Shown here one piece after another: positions 7,073 through 13,761 of a DNA stretch of 14,715 bases (position 1 is the stretch's first letter; every line of letters starts with the position of its first letter). A program made the position numbers and the translations under genes. The DNA is from Desulfobacterales bacterium (GTDB lineage Bacteria; Desulfobacterota; Desulfobacteria; Desulfobacterales; UBA11574): positions 1 to 14,715 of the forward strand of contig JAAXQD010000046.1 in assembly GCA_012974475.1 (NCBI GenBank). Reading direction: 5' to 3'. Below the pieces are notes generated by a model. It was not told the origin of the DNA. It searched no databases and saw only the letters and a list, made by a program, of their open reading frames with translations.

Positions 7073-7384
7073 ATGTACGCTATCGTTAATACCGGCGGAA
7101 AACAATATAAAATTCGTCAGGGCGATATTTTGAGGGTCGAAAAAATCCCTGGCGAACTCGGCAGCCCTGTTTCTTTCGACCGTGTCCTTATGTTTTCAGA
7201 TGGTGAAAACATCCGCATCGGTCAGCCCGTTCTCGATGATGTAGCCGTCAAAGGACACATTGTCGAGCAGGGAAAGGGGAAAAAAATTATCGTTTTCAAG
7301 TACAAAAAACGTAAAAGATATCGCCGAAAACTGGGCCATCGACAACAGTACACGGCAATTAAAATAGACAGTATTGGCACTTAA
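7073..7384 (+). CDS. rplU: 50S ribosomal protein L21
   Basis: L21 binds 23S rRNA in the large subunit. The 103 residues begin MYAIVNTGGKQYKIRQGD, the L21 signature, and end with the basic rRNA-binding stretch VFKYKKRKRYRRKLGHRQQYT. The length is normal. The ATG at 7073 follows AGGAGGGG at 8-nt spacing, a very strong ribosome binding site. It is the first gene of the long plus-strand operon. The usual partner rpmA comes next, but after an unusually long 241-bp spacer. Confidence 0.97.
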   Translation: MYAIVNTGGKQYKIRQGDILRVEKIPGELGSPVSFDRVLMFSDGENIRIGQPVLDDVAVKGHIVEQGKGKKIIVFKYKKRKRYRRKLGHRQQYTAIKIDSIGT

Positions 7385-7625
7385 AAAAGAGACCTTTGAA
7401 AACCATTTGATTGTGCTCGAAAGAAGGCCAAGATCCCGGACTTTGAGCGGGAGAAGGCGAAACTTTTTTTCACCCCAGAGAAACATTTTTCCCATTCCAC
7501 GGGACCGGCAGGAATAGATCGAACTTGTCGAGGATTGAAATCTGATCCCGGCATTGGATATGGAAAAAGGGCACGCTGTTTAAAAGTCTTAATTAGATTA
7601 TTTCTTTTGGCAAGGAGTTTTTATA
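7385..7625 (+). other. Long rplU-rpmA spacer
   Basis: In most bacteria these two genes are separated by a few tens of bases; here 241 bp lie between them. The stretch contains no plausible gene. It holds a GC-rich hairpin followed by a run of seven T (7427-7470), purine-rich sequence, and AAGGAG before rpmA. It may serve as an attenuator or RNA-processing site that sets the L21/L27 ratio; this is inference. Confidence 0.4.
7427..7470 (+). terminator. Possible attenuator hairpin after rplU
   Basis: Stem TCCCG (7434-7438) pairs with CGGGA (7448-7452) around a 9-nt loop. An outer GCC (7427-7429) can pair with GGC (7456-7458) across an internal loop. A run of seven T follows at 7464-7470, five bases after the outer stem. 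The stem is interrupted and short, so termination would be partial at best, which is what an operon needs if downstream genes are still transcribed. Confidence 0.35.
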
Positions 7626-7880
7626 ATGGCACATAAAAAAGCAGGCGGCAGTTCCAAGAACGGTCGCGACAGTCAAGGGCAACGCCGGGGCGTAAAACGA
7701 TACGGCGGTCAACCTGTAAAGGCGGGTAACATCCTGGTTCGCCAACTGGGCACAAAGATACATCCCGGCGACAATGTGGGCATGGGCAGAGATTATACGC
7801 TGTTTGCCAAGATTGATGGCATTGTTGCTTTTGAAAGACAGGGTCGTTCTCGCAAAAAAGTAAGTGTTTATGCAGAGTGA
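7626..7880 (+). CDS. rpmA: 50S ribosomal protein L27
   Basis: L27 sits near the peptidyl transferase centre, where its N-terminal tail contacts the tRNA ends. The 84 residues start MAHKKAGGSSKNGRDSQGQR and continue with VKRYGGQPVKAGNILVRQLGTKIHPG, both typical of L27. The mature-type MAHKKAGG start follows the ATG directly, so there is no cleaved N-terminal extension of the kind found in Firmicutes. AAGGAG precedes the ATG. The stop codon overlaps the obgE start (GTGA). Confidence 0.97.
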   Translation: MAHKKAGGSSKNGRDSQGQRRGVKRYGGQPVKAGNILVRQLGTKIHPGDNVGMGRDYTLFAKIDGIVAFERQGRSRKKVSVYAE

Positions 7881-8884
7881 AATTCATTGATGAAGCGGTT
7901 ATTACCGTTCAGTCCGGTGACGGCGGTAGAGGTTGCGTGAGCTTTAGGCGTGAAAAGTTTATTCCACGCGGAGGACCGGACGGCGGCGACGGAGGCAAGG
8001 GCGGAAATGCTATATTAAAGACAACCTCAAGAAAACGCACCCTTTATCAGTTTAGATACAAAAAACACTTCAAAACCGAAAACGGTGCCCACGGCCAGGG
8101 CAAACGGAAGACCGGCAAAAACGGCCGAAACCTCGTCATTGAACTTCCCCCCGGAACCCTGGTCACCGATGCCGACACCGGATGCGTTATAAAGGACCTG
8201 GTCAAAACCGACGAAACATTTGTAATTGCGACCGGCGGTAGAGGCGGTCAGGGAAATACACGTTTTAAAACTTCAAAAAACCGGGCACCCCGTTTCGCCC
8301 AGCCCGGTGAACCTGGGGAAACCAGAATACTGAAGTTGGAGCTTAAACTTCTGGCCGATGTCGGTATCATCGGACTCCCCAATGCCGGCAAATCTACGCT
8401 CATTCGCGCCATTTCTTCAGCGCGTCCCAAAATCGGCAATTATCCCTTTACTACAATTACGCCCAGTCTCGGCGTGGTTCAAACCGACTGGACAGAGCCG
8501 TTTGTAGTGGCCGATATCCCCGGATTGATCGAAGGCGCCCATAAAGGAATCGGGCTTGGCATTAAATTTCTCCGGCACATCGAGCGCACCCGAATTCTGG
8601 TTCATCTGATCGACATTGCAACCATCGATCTTGACAACCCGCTACAGGCATATCATATCATAAACCAAGAGCTTGCCCTGTATAATTCAAAACTGGCTCA
8701 AAAACCTCAGATTATTGTACTCAACAAAATTGACCTGCCCGATATCCGGAAAGCAGTAGAAATTTTTCAATCTGCGGTTAAGGATCGGAAAATCGAATTA
8801 ATTTCCGCCCGGACCGGCAAAGGCGTTGAGGAATTAAAGCGGCAAATGGTTCACGTGTTAAACAAAACTTATGAAGAACAATAG
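7877..8884 (+). CDS. obgE: Obg-family GTPase (ObgE/CgtA)
   Basis: This essential GTPase is associated with large-subunit maturation and the stringent response. The 335 residues show the Gly-rich Obg fold at the N-terminus (GDGGRGCVSFRREKFIPRGG, PDGGDGGKGGN), then the G domain: G1 GLPNAGKST (166-174), G2 with YPFTTITP, G3 DIPGLIEGA, G4 NKID and G5 SARTG. The variable C-terminal OCT domain of some Obg proteins is absent, as in proteobacterial short forms. The start is a GTG at 7877 that overlaps the rpmA stop by four bases (GTGA), and translation is probably coupled because no strong ribosome binding site is present. Its end overlaps proB by 14 bp. Confidence 0.95.
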   Translation: MKFIDEAVITVQSGDGGRGCVSFRREKFIPRGGPDGGDGGKGGNAILKTTSRKRTLYQFRYKKHFKTENGAHGQGKRKTGKNGRNLVIELPPGTLVTDADTGCVIKDLVKTDETFVIATGGRGGQGNTRFKTSKNRAPRFAQPGEPGETRILKLELKLLADVGIIGLPNAGKSTLIRAISSARPKIGNYPFTTITPSLGVVQTDWTEPFVVADIPGLIEGAHKGIGLGIKFLRHIERTRILVHLIDIATIDLDNPLQAYHIINQELALYNSKLAQKPQIIVLNKIDLPDIRKAVEIFQSAVKDRKIELISARTGKGVEELKRQMVHVLNKTYEEQ

Positions 8885-10016
8885 AAAATCGATATTTAAC
8901 AATGCCAAGCGACTGGTGGTGAAGGTTGGCAGTAATGTCTTAACAGAAGACCATGGTCTGAACTTAAAAGCGATACGATCTATCAGCAGGCAAATTTGCC
9001 GTTTAATTGACAGCGGACTCGAGGTGATCCTGATCTCCTCAGGTGCAATGGCATCCGGAGTGAAAAAAATCGGTCTTGATAAACGGCCGGATGAAATCCC
9101 CAAGCGCCAGGCGATTGCTGCCGTTGGACAGGCAGGACTCATCATGGAATATGAAAAGGCGTTTGCCCGGTATCACAAAAAGGTCGCTCAGATTCTGCTG
9201 ACCGGTGATGACCTGAATAACCGAAGAAGATATTTGAACGCTCGCAATACGCTCTGCATGTTGTTATCGTGGCAGGTTGTTCCGATTATCAATGAAAACG
9301 ACACGGTAATGATCGAAGAGATTCAATTTGGAGACAATGACAACCTTGCGGCCATGATTACACTCCTGATGGATGCGGACATTCTTGTCAACCTGACGGA
9401 TATCGACGGCCTTTATACAAAAAATCCCCGAAAATACCCTGATGCAGAACTGATTCCGTTGGTCTCAACCATCCGGGAGAACATCGTAAAAGTTGCCGGC
9501 GACATCCCCGGCCCCCTCGGCACCGGCGGAATGCTCAGCAAGATAAACGCTGCAAGGAAGGTTACCGCTTCTGGAATTCCCATGGTCATCGCAAACGGCG
9601 GCAAGCCGGATATCTTAATAAAACTCTTTTCCGGAAAAGAGATTGGAACCTTTTTCGTTTCAAAAAAGAAAAAGCTTAAAAGCCGAAAATGCTGGATAGC
9701 GTTTACCTTAAAACCCAAAGGCGCTATCAGAATTGATGACGGTGCCGCACTGGCCATCCTGAACAGGGGCAAAAGTCTTTTACCCAGCGGCATTGTCCAT
9801 GTGGAAGGTGAATTTAATGTGGGCGCTCCGGTGGAATTTAAAAACGGCGACAATGAAACCCTGGGGACCGGTCTTGTCAATTACAGCTCCGCTGATATTC
9901 GCAAAATCATGGGATTTAAATCGAGCCAGATTAAAAAGATTCTGGGACATAAACCTTATGATGATGTTATCCATAGAGATAACCTTGCCATTACATCTGA
10001 ATGTCATAATTCATAA
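8871..10016 (+). CDS. proB: Glutamate 5-kinase (ProB) with PUA domain
   Basis: ProB phosphorylates L-glutamate to gamma-glutamyl phosphate, the first and usually proline-inhibited step of proline synthesis. The 381 residues contain the amino-acid-kinase domain (LVVKVGSNVLT, LISSGAMASG, INENDTV, FGDNDNLAAM, LTDIDGLYTKNP, GTGGMLSKINAARK) and, from about residue 284, a PUA domain (GAIRIDDGAALAILNRGKSL, LPSGIVHVEGEFNVGAPV). This is the long two-domain form. The ATG at 8871 lies 14 bp inside the end of obgE with no clear ribosome binding site, so it is probably translated by coupling. proA follows 25 bp later, giving the classical proBA pair embedded in a ribosomal operon. Confidence 0.96.
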   Translation: MKNNRKSIFNNAKRLVVKVGSNVLTEDHGLNLKAIRSISRQICRLIDSGLEVILISSGAMASGVKKIGLDKRPDEIPKRQAIAAVGQAGLIMEYEKAFARYHKKVAQILLTGDDLNNRRRYLNARNTLCMLLSWQVVPIINENDTVMIEEIQFGDNDNLAAMITLLMDADILVNLTDIDGLYTKNPRKYPDAELIPLVSTIRENIVKVAGDIPGPLGTGGMLSKINAARKVTASGIPMVIANGGKPDILIKLFSGKEIGTFFVSKKKKLKSRKCWIAFTLKPKGAIRIDDGAALAILNRGKSLLPSGIVHVEGEFNVGAPVEFKNGDNETLGTGLVNYSSADIRKIMGFKSSQIKKILGHKPYDDVIHRDNLAITSECHNS

Positions 10017-10041
10017 TAACCTTATATTATAGGCAAAAACC

Positions 10042-11298
10042 ATGACCGGTGAAAAAGAAATTATATATATGGCCAAAGCGGCCCGGACTGCCGCCGCGGA
10101 GATTGCCAGATGTTCTTCAAATAAAAAAAATGATGTTCTTCTTGGCATTGCCGATAAAATTGAAGAAAAATCATCGAATATAAAGGAAGCGAACCAAAAG
10201 GACCTTTCCCGTGCAAAGGAGATGGGCCTTTCCGATGCCATGATCGATCGGCTCACAGTGTCCGACGCAACCATTGAATCCATGGCTAATGGTTTAAGGG
10301 AAGTTGCCCGGCTCAATGACCCTGTGGGCGCCACAACCAAGGCTTGGATCCGGCCCAACGGCCTGGAAGTTTCTCGAATACGCATACCGCTGGGGGTTAT
10401 CGGGATTATTTACGAGTCGCGTCCCAATGTTACCATAGATGCTGCCGGCCTTTGCTTGAAAGCCGGCAATGCTGTCATACTTCGCGGCGGATCTGAAGCG
10501 CTTCATTCCAATCAGGCCCTGGCCGGTATCATCGGACAGGTTCTCAATGAATCCGGTCTCCCGGAAAAAGCCGTACAGGTTATACCCGTCAGGGATCGAG
10601 AAGCGGTTAACATTCTTTTAAGTCAGGAAGAATACATCGATCTAATTATCCCTCGGGGCGGAGAAGGCTTGATCCGTTTTGTCGTAGAACATTCAAGAAT
10701 ACCCGTATTGAAACATTACAAAGGTGTCTGCCACGTGTATGTGGACGAAGGGGCAGACATATCCATGGCTGAAGAAATCTGTTTCAATGCCAAGGTGCAG
10801 CGTCCGGGGGTTTGCAATGCCATGGAAACCATGCTGGTACATCGATCAATTGCGCCAAAATTTCTGCCGAAAATGGCCGTGCGTTATGTAAATTCCGGGG
10901 TTGAAATCAGGGGCTGCCCTGAAACATGTCAGATCTTACCGGATGCACAAAAGGCCACAGAAGCCGACTGGCCGGAAGAATATCTCGATCTTGTTTTGGC
11001 CGTGAAGGTGGTCGAGGATATGGACCAGGCTATCTTGCACATTGGAAATTACGGCTCAAGCCATACGGAAGCCATTGTGACCCGCAGTTATGAAAGGGCA
11101 AAACGCTTTGTGCGGGAAGTCGATTCTTCGGTGGTTCTGGTCAATGCTTCCACACGGTTTAATGACGGTGGCGAGCTCGGATTGGGCGCTGAAATCGGAA
11201 TCAGCACTTCAAAACTGCATGCCTTCGGTCCCATGGGATTGGAGGAACTGACGACAACCAAATTTGCGGTATTTGGAGATGGGCAGATCAGAACATAG
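10042..11298 (+). CDS. proA: Gamma-glutamyl phosphate reductase (ProA)
   Basis: ProA reduces gamma-glutamyl phosphate with NADPH to glutamate 5-semialdehyde, the second step of proline synthesis, probably channelled from ProB. The 418 residues are of normal length. They show the aldehyde-dehydrogenase-like NADP-binding region (IPLGVIGIIYESRPNVTIDA, CLKAGNAVILRGGSEA), IIPRGGEGLIRFV, and the catalytic Cys258 in VQRPGVCNAMETMLVH. The C-terminus carries STRFNDGGELGLGAEIGIST and GPMGLEELTT. The ATG at 10042 has only a weak AGG upstream. The cofactor preference is family knowledge. Confidence 0.96.
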   Translation: MTGEKEIIYMAKAARTAAAEIARCSSNKKNDVLLGIADKIEEKSSNIKEANQKDLSRAKEMGLSDAMIDRLTVSDATIESMANGLREVARLNDPVGATTKAWIRPNGLEVSRIRIPLGVIGIIYESRPNVTIDAAGLCLKAGNAVILRGGSEALHSNQALAGIIGQVLNESGLPEKAVQVIPVRDREAVNILLSQEEYIDLIIPRGGEGLIRFVVEHSRIPVLKHYKGVCHVYVDEGADISMAEEICFNAKVQRPGVCNAMETMLVHRSIAPKFLPKMAVRYVNSGVEIRGCPETCQILPDAQKATEADWPEEYLDLVLAVKVVEDMDQAILHIGNYGSSHTEAIVTRSYERAKRFVREVDSSVVLVNASTRFNDGGELGLGAEIGISTSKLHAFGPMGLEELTTTKFAVFGDGQIRT

Positions 11299-11397
11299 AA
11301 CCATTGCCATAAAAATGTTCCCATGGATCCACAGCTTTTTTTTCCGATGTCATCTTGAGGCCATTTGAAGTGTTATTGCTTGAAAAGTGGGGTATTT

Positions 11398-12066
11398 TTG
11401 AAACGCATAGGACTCTTTGGCGGTACGTTTAACCCGATTCACATGGGCCATGTCCAGGTAATTCGGGAAGTTAAAGAGGGATTTGATCTGGACAAAATTT
11501 TTTTAATCCCCTCGGCCCTTCCACCGCACAAGGAGACGGCAGGGATCATAGATGGTTTGGATCGTATTGAGATGATCCGACTTGCATTTTCAGACGATTC
11601 CGATTTTGTGGTCTCCGATGTTGAGCTAAAACGTTCAGGGTTTTCATATACCATCGATACGGTTCGCCATTTTAAATCCATTCTCCCCGAAAATACAAAA
11701 CTCTTCTTTATCGTGGGGCTGGATGCATTCTTGGAAGTAGATACCTGGAAATCTTATAAGGATCTTCTCCTGCTGATTCCGTTCATCGTCATGTCTCGAG
11801 CCGCAACAGGGCAACGCGACACGGTTTTGCAATGGAAAAACCTTGGAAGTTATATTAAATCCAGAATTTCAAACAGATATAAACATTCTGCTTCACGATC
11901 ATGCTACATTCATGACGTGAAACAACCGGTTTTTTTGTTTGAGGTAACCCCCGTGGATATTTCATCGACAGAAATTCGTGAGCATATCAGAAAGGGACGC
12001 ACCATTAAATCCCTGGTCCCGAAAATTGTCGAAGATTTAATAAAAACCAAAGGACTCTATTTATGA
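11398..12066 (+). CDS. nadD: Nicotinate-nucleotide adenylyltransferase (NadD)
   Basis: NadD adenylylates nicotinate mononucleotide to deamido-NAD, a step shared by the de novo and salvage routes. The nucleotidyltransferase signature GGTFNPIHMGH lies at residues 8-18, and the second signature SSTEIR lies at about 189-194; IPSALPPHK and IVGLDAFLEVDTWKSYKDLL are also typical. There is no ATG at the start. I chose the TTG at 11398 because it gives the family-typical KRIGLFGGTF beginning; GTGGGG lies about 6 nt upstream. An in-frame TTG at 11365, with GAGG four bases upstream, would add 11 residues and cannot be excluded. The stop overlaps the rsfS start (ATGA). NadD next to rsfS is a widespread arrangement. 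Confidence 0.92.
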   Translation: MKRIGLFGGTFNPIHMGHVQVIREVKEGFDLDKIFLIPSALPPHKETAGIIDGLDRIEMIRLAFSDDSDFVVSDVELKRSGFSYTIDTVRHFKSILPENTKLFFIVGLDAFLEVDTWKSYKDLLLLIPFIVMSRAATGQRDTVLQWKNLGSYIKSRISNRYKHSASRSCYIHDVKQPVFLFEVTPVDISSTEIREHIRKGRTIKSLVPKIVEDLIKTKGLYL

Positions 12067-12452
12067 CAAATGTGACTGACCCTTCCATGGATCCGAACCT
12101 TGATCTTTTTGTTAAAGCCGCTTTGGGGAGAAAAACCATCGACCTGGTGGTTCTCGATGTCCGGAAGCTAACTTCTCTATCCGACGTTTTTATCATCTGC
12201 AGTGGCCGTTCCAACCGTCAGGTTTCAGCAATTGCAGAACATATTCAACTGGATCTAAAGAAACAGGGGATAACACCGTTGCGTGTTGAAGGAAAAAAAG
12301 AAGGACATTGGGTTGTGCTTGACTATGGTCATGTGATCATACATGTTTTTTTCGAACCCGTACGTGAATTTTATGACCTTGAAGGTCTCTGGATAGATGC
12401 AGACCCCATAAAAACCAAAAGCCTCCTCAACACCAAAGAAGAGAGAATTTAA
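12063..12452 (+). CDS. rsfS: Ribosomal silencing factor RsfS
   Basis: RsfS (Iojap/DUF143 family) binds L14 on the large subunit and blocks subunit joining when nutrients are low. The 129 residues show the family pattern: an N-terminal helix, DLVVLDVRKLTSLSDVFIICSGRSNRQVSAIAEHI (split here as TSLSDVFIICSGRSNRQV and neighbours), then VEGKKEGHWVVLDYGHVIIHVF, and REFYDLEGLWIDA near the end. The start overlaps the nadD stop by four bases (ATGA), with AAAGGA about 8 nt upstream. Its own stop shares one base with the next gene (TAATG). It belongs functionally with rplU, rpmA and obgE in this operon. Confidence 0.95.
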   Translation: MTNVTDPSMDPNLDLFVKAALGRKTIDLVVLDVRKLTSLSDVFIICSGRSNRQVSAIAEHIQLDLKKQGITPLRVEGKKEGHWVVLDYGHVIIHVFFEPVREFYDLEGLWIDADPIKTKSLLNTKEERI

Positions 12453-12979
12453 TGATGAAAAATGCGGTATTCGATCGCGTCGAAGTCATGCAAGGGGATA
12501 TCACCACCCTTAAACTCGATGCCATTGTCAATGCGGCCAATCGTTCGCTTCTGGGAGGCGGCGGGGTGGACGGTGCCATCCATAGAGCAGCCGGACCGGA
12601 ACTTTTAAGTGAATGCCGAAAAATCGGCGGTTGTTCTACCGGTATGGCCAAAATAACAAAAGGTTATAATCTTCCCGTCAAATACATCATCCACACGGTG
12701 GGCCCGGTTTATCGTGGAACGGATGAAGACCGGAGACTTCTTTCACATTGTTACTTGAATAGCTTGAAACTGGCGGTTAAAAATCATACTATGTCCATCG
12801 CCTTCCCCGCCATAAGCTGCGGAGCTTACGGTTACCCGTTGAAAAAGGCTTGCCGCATCGCAATCGATACGACCTACGATTTTTTGAAGAACAACCGTAC
12901 CCTAAAAAAAGTTGTCTTTATCCTCTTTTCCGCTGATGACTACAATGTCTATAAGAAATACCTGAAAATTTTTGTGTAA
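12452..12979 (+). CDS. Macrodomain protein (MacroD/YmdB type ADP-ribose deacetylase/hydrolase)
   Basis: The 175 residues form a single macrodomain of the MacroD-type class. The nucleotide-binding signature DAIVNAANRSLLGGGGVDGA followed by IHRAAG lies at residues 23-48, with the catalytic-type Asn30 and Asp40 in place. The second loop, FPAISCGAYGYPL, lies at 118-130. Relatives such as E. coli YmdB and human MacroD1 hydrolyse O-acetyl-ADP-ribose and remove mono-ADP-ribose from acidic residues; this enzyme probably does one or both. The E. coli protein also affects RNase III, which cannot be inferred here. It is the last gene of the rplU operon, joined to rsfS by a one-base overlap, and a terminator follows about 80 bp later. 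Placement after nadD links it loosely to NAD turnover. Confidence 0.9.
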   Translation: MMKNAVFDRVEVMQGDITTLKLDAIVNAANRSLLGGGGVDGAIHRAAGPELLSECRKIGGCSTGMAKITKGYNLPVKYIIHTVGPVYRGTDEDRRLLSHCYLNSLKLAVKNHTMSIAFPAISCGAYGYPLKKACRIAIDTTYDFLKNNRTLKKVVFILFSADDYNVYKKYLKIFV

Positions 12980-13057
12980 AATCATTAAGATTAATAATAT
13001 CCCCATCACCAATTCCAAAATACTCAAAGCCCCGCGTCACCCAATTTTTAATAGTTA

Positions 13058-13084
13058 ATCCAGTATTAAACTGGATATTTTTTT
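13058..13084 (+). terminator. Intrinsic terminator of the rplU operon
   Basis: The stem ATCCAG (13058-13063) pairs with CTGGAT (13071-13076) around loop TATTAAA, and seven T follow (13078-13084). It lies about 80 bp after the macrodomain gene and just before the next promoter, so it separates the two transcription units. The 78 bp between the macrodomain stop and this stem hold no recognisable feature. Confidence 0.75.
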
Positions 13085-13095
13085 GCCCCCTTCCA

Positions 13096-13124
13096 TTGAC
13101 AAATCCTATAGTCGGGACTATGTT
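13096..13124 (+). promoter_or_regulatory. Sigma-70 promoter of the IscA-like selenoprotein gene
   Basis: A perfect TTGACA (13096-13101), a 17-bp spacer and TATGTT (13119-13124, four of six) form a good promoter. The transcript would start near 13131, giving a leader of about 50 nt to the ATG at 13180. The spacer carries a 14-bp palindrome that would place a regulator on the polymerase site. Confidence 0.65.
13108..13121. promoter_or_regulatory. Palindromic operator candidate, possibly IscR/Rrf2-type
   Basis: ATAGTC-GG-GACTAT is a perfect 6-bp dyad between the -35 and -10 boxes, overlapping the -10. It shares the AGTCGGG and ATA...TAT elements of E. coli type 1 IscR sites, which fits an iron-sulfur gene. 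It is shorter than that 25-bp site, so the assignment to an Rrf2-family regulator is inference. Confidence 0.5.
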
Positions 13125-13179
13125 GTTACTGGTTTTAAGCCCAGCCAAGCAGGAAATTTATTTAAAAAAGGAGAATATA

Positions 13180-13491
13180 ATGGTTGAAGTTACGGAAGCA
13201 GCGACGAAACAGATTGCTGAATATTTCAAAGGTAAAGAGGTCGCACCGATCCGGATATTTTTAAATTCAGGTGGATGAGGCGGCCCGTCACTTGCCATGG
13301 CTCTGGACGAGCCAAAAGAGACGGACGATGTCTTTGACATCGACGGTTTTAAATATATTGTTGACAAAGAGTTTTTGATAAAGGCAACACCGATTAAAGT
13401 AGATTTTTCGGAAATGGGATTTAAACTCGACTCCGGGATAGATTTCGGAGCAGGATGTTCAGGCTGCGGGTCAACAAGCACCTGCGGTTAA
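13180..13491 (+). CDS. IscA/HesB-like iron-sulfur carrier, selenoprotein (UGA = Sec33)
   Basis: Read through the TGA at 13276-13278 as selenocysteine, this frame gives a 103-residue A-type carrier-like protein. It starts MVEVTEAATKQIAEYFKGKE, continues IRIFLNSGG-U-GGPSLAMALDE and ends with a Cys-rich tail (Cys93, Cys96, Cys102). In Cys-containing homologues the position of Sec33 is the conserved first ligand Cys of IscA/HesB proteins (GGCGGPSLALALDE type), so the reading frame is continuous and the substitution is at the functional site. The C-terminal CxxC-x5-C differs from the CGCG tail of classical IscA. AAGGAG six bases before the ATG is ideal. A SECIS-like hairpin begins six bases after the UGA. 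HesB-like selenoproteins are known from Deltaproteobacteria and marine metagenomes. It is a single-gene unit with its own promoter, palindrome and terminator. A function in Fe-S transfer or redox sensing is likely but unproven. Confidence 0.88.
13285..13324 (+). promoter_or_regulatory. Bacterial SECIS-like hairpin
   Basis: An upper stem TGGCTC (13298-13303) pairs perfectly with GAGCCA (13309-13314) around the 5-nt loop TGGAC. A lower stem CCGTC (13285-13289) pairs with GACGG (13320-13324) across an internal loop. The apical loop begins 25 nt after the UGA and has G among its first two bases, both as expected for bacterial SECIS elements bound by SelB. It lies wholly within the coding frame, as bacterial SECIS elements do. 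Confidence 0.75.
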
Positions 13492-13511
13492 GCATCTATC
13501 CGATTTTATTT

Positions 13512-13546
13512 AAAGGGCAACACTTCGTTGGTGTTGCCCTTTTTTT
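13512..13546 (+). terminator. Strong intrinsic terminator after the selenoprotein gene
   Basis: AAAGGGCAACAC (13512-13523) pairs with GTGTTGCCCTTT (13531-13542) around a 7-nt loop TTCGTTG, and the T-run continues to 13546. This is a 12-bp perfect stem and the best terminator in the window. The opposite strand has TTTAAATAAAA after the stem, so it might also stop leftward transcription from the FmdE gene. Confidence 0.92.
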
Positions 13547-13761
13547 CGTCAAAATAGAAGCTTTGGGCTAAAGGGTAAGGCCCCGGCCGACGAAAACGTG
13601 CAGCATAGCCTGTTGTATGTGAGCGTTTTAAGGCGGTATGGAACGCATCCATTGGGCGTAGGATGTATTTTTGAAATGGCTTGTAAAATGTTACAAGATA
13701 TGAGATGTCGCCCACCAAAGACTTTTTACGCATTCAATACGCATTAACCCCCGATGCAGGT
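13547..13761. other. Non-coding stretch with hairpins between terminator and FmdE gene
   Basis: No gene is supported. The stretch contains CATCC (13646-13650) pairing with GGATG (13661-13665), a perfect 7-bp hairpin CTTGTAA-AATG-TTACAAG (13680-13697), and a GC-rich segment near 13579. The sequence GACTTTTTACG at 13720-13730 recurs with one change, in the opposite orientation, at 14436-14446 on the far side of the FmdE gene. It may be a repeated intergenic element, a structured RNA or the decayed end of a mobile element; none can be decided from one copy. Confidence 0.4.

Noticed and set aside
13096..13278. 60-residue ORF ending at the TGA, read as a complete small protein or a pseudogene
   Set aside because: Its first 28 codons lie upstream of a strong ribosome binding site and overlap the promoter. 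Beyond the TGA the same frame continues with conserved IscA/HesB-like sequence and a SECIS-like hairpin, so read-through as selenocysteine explains it better than decay.
13506..13733. 75-residue minus-strand ORF across the terminator after the selenoprotein gene
   Set aside because: It reads through both arms of a strong terminator hairpin and has no ribosome binding site; better explained as non-coding repeat-like sequence.
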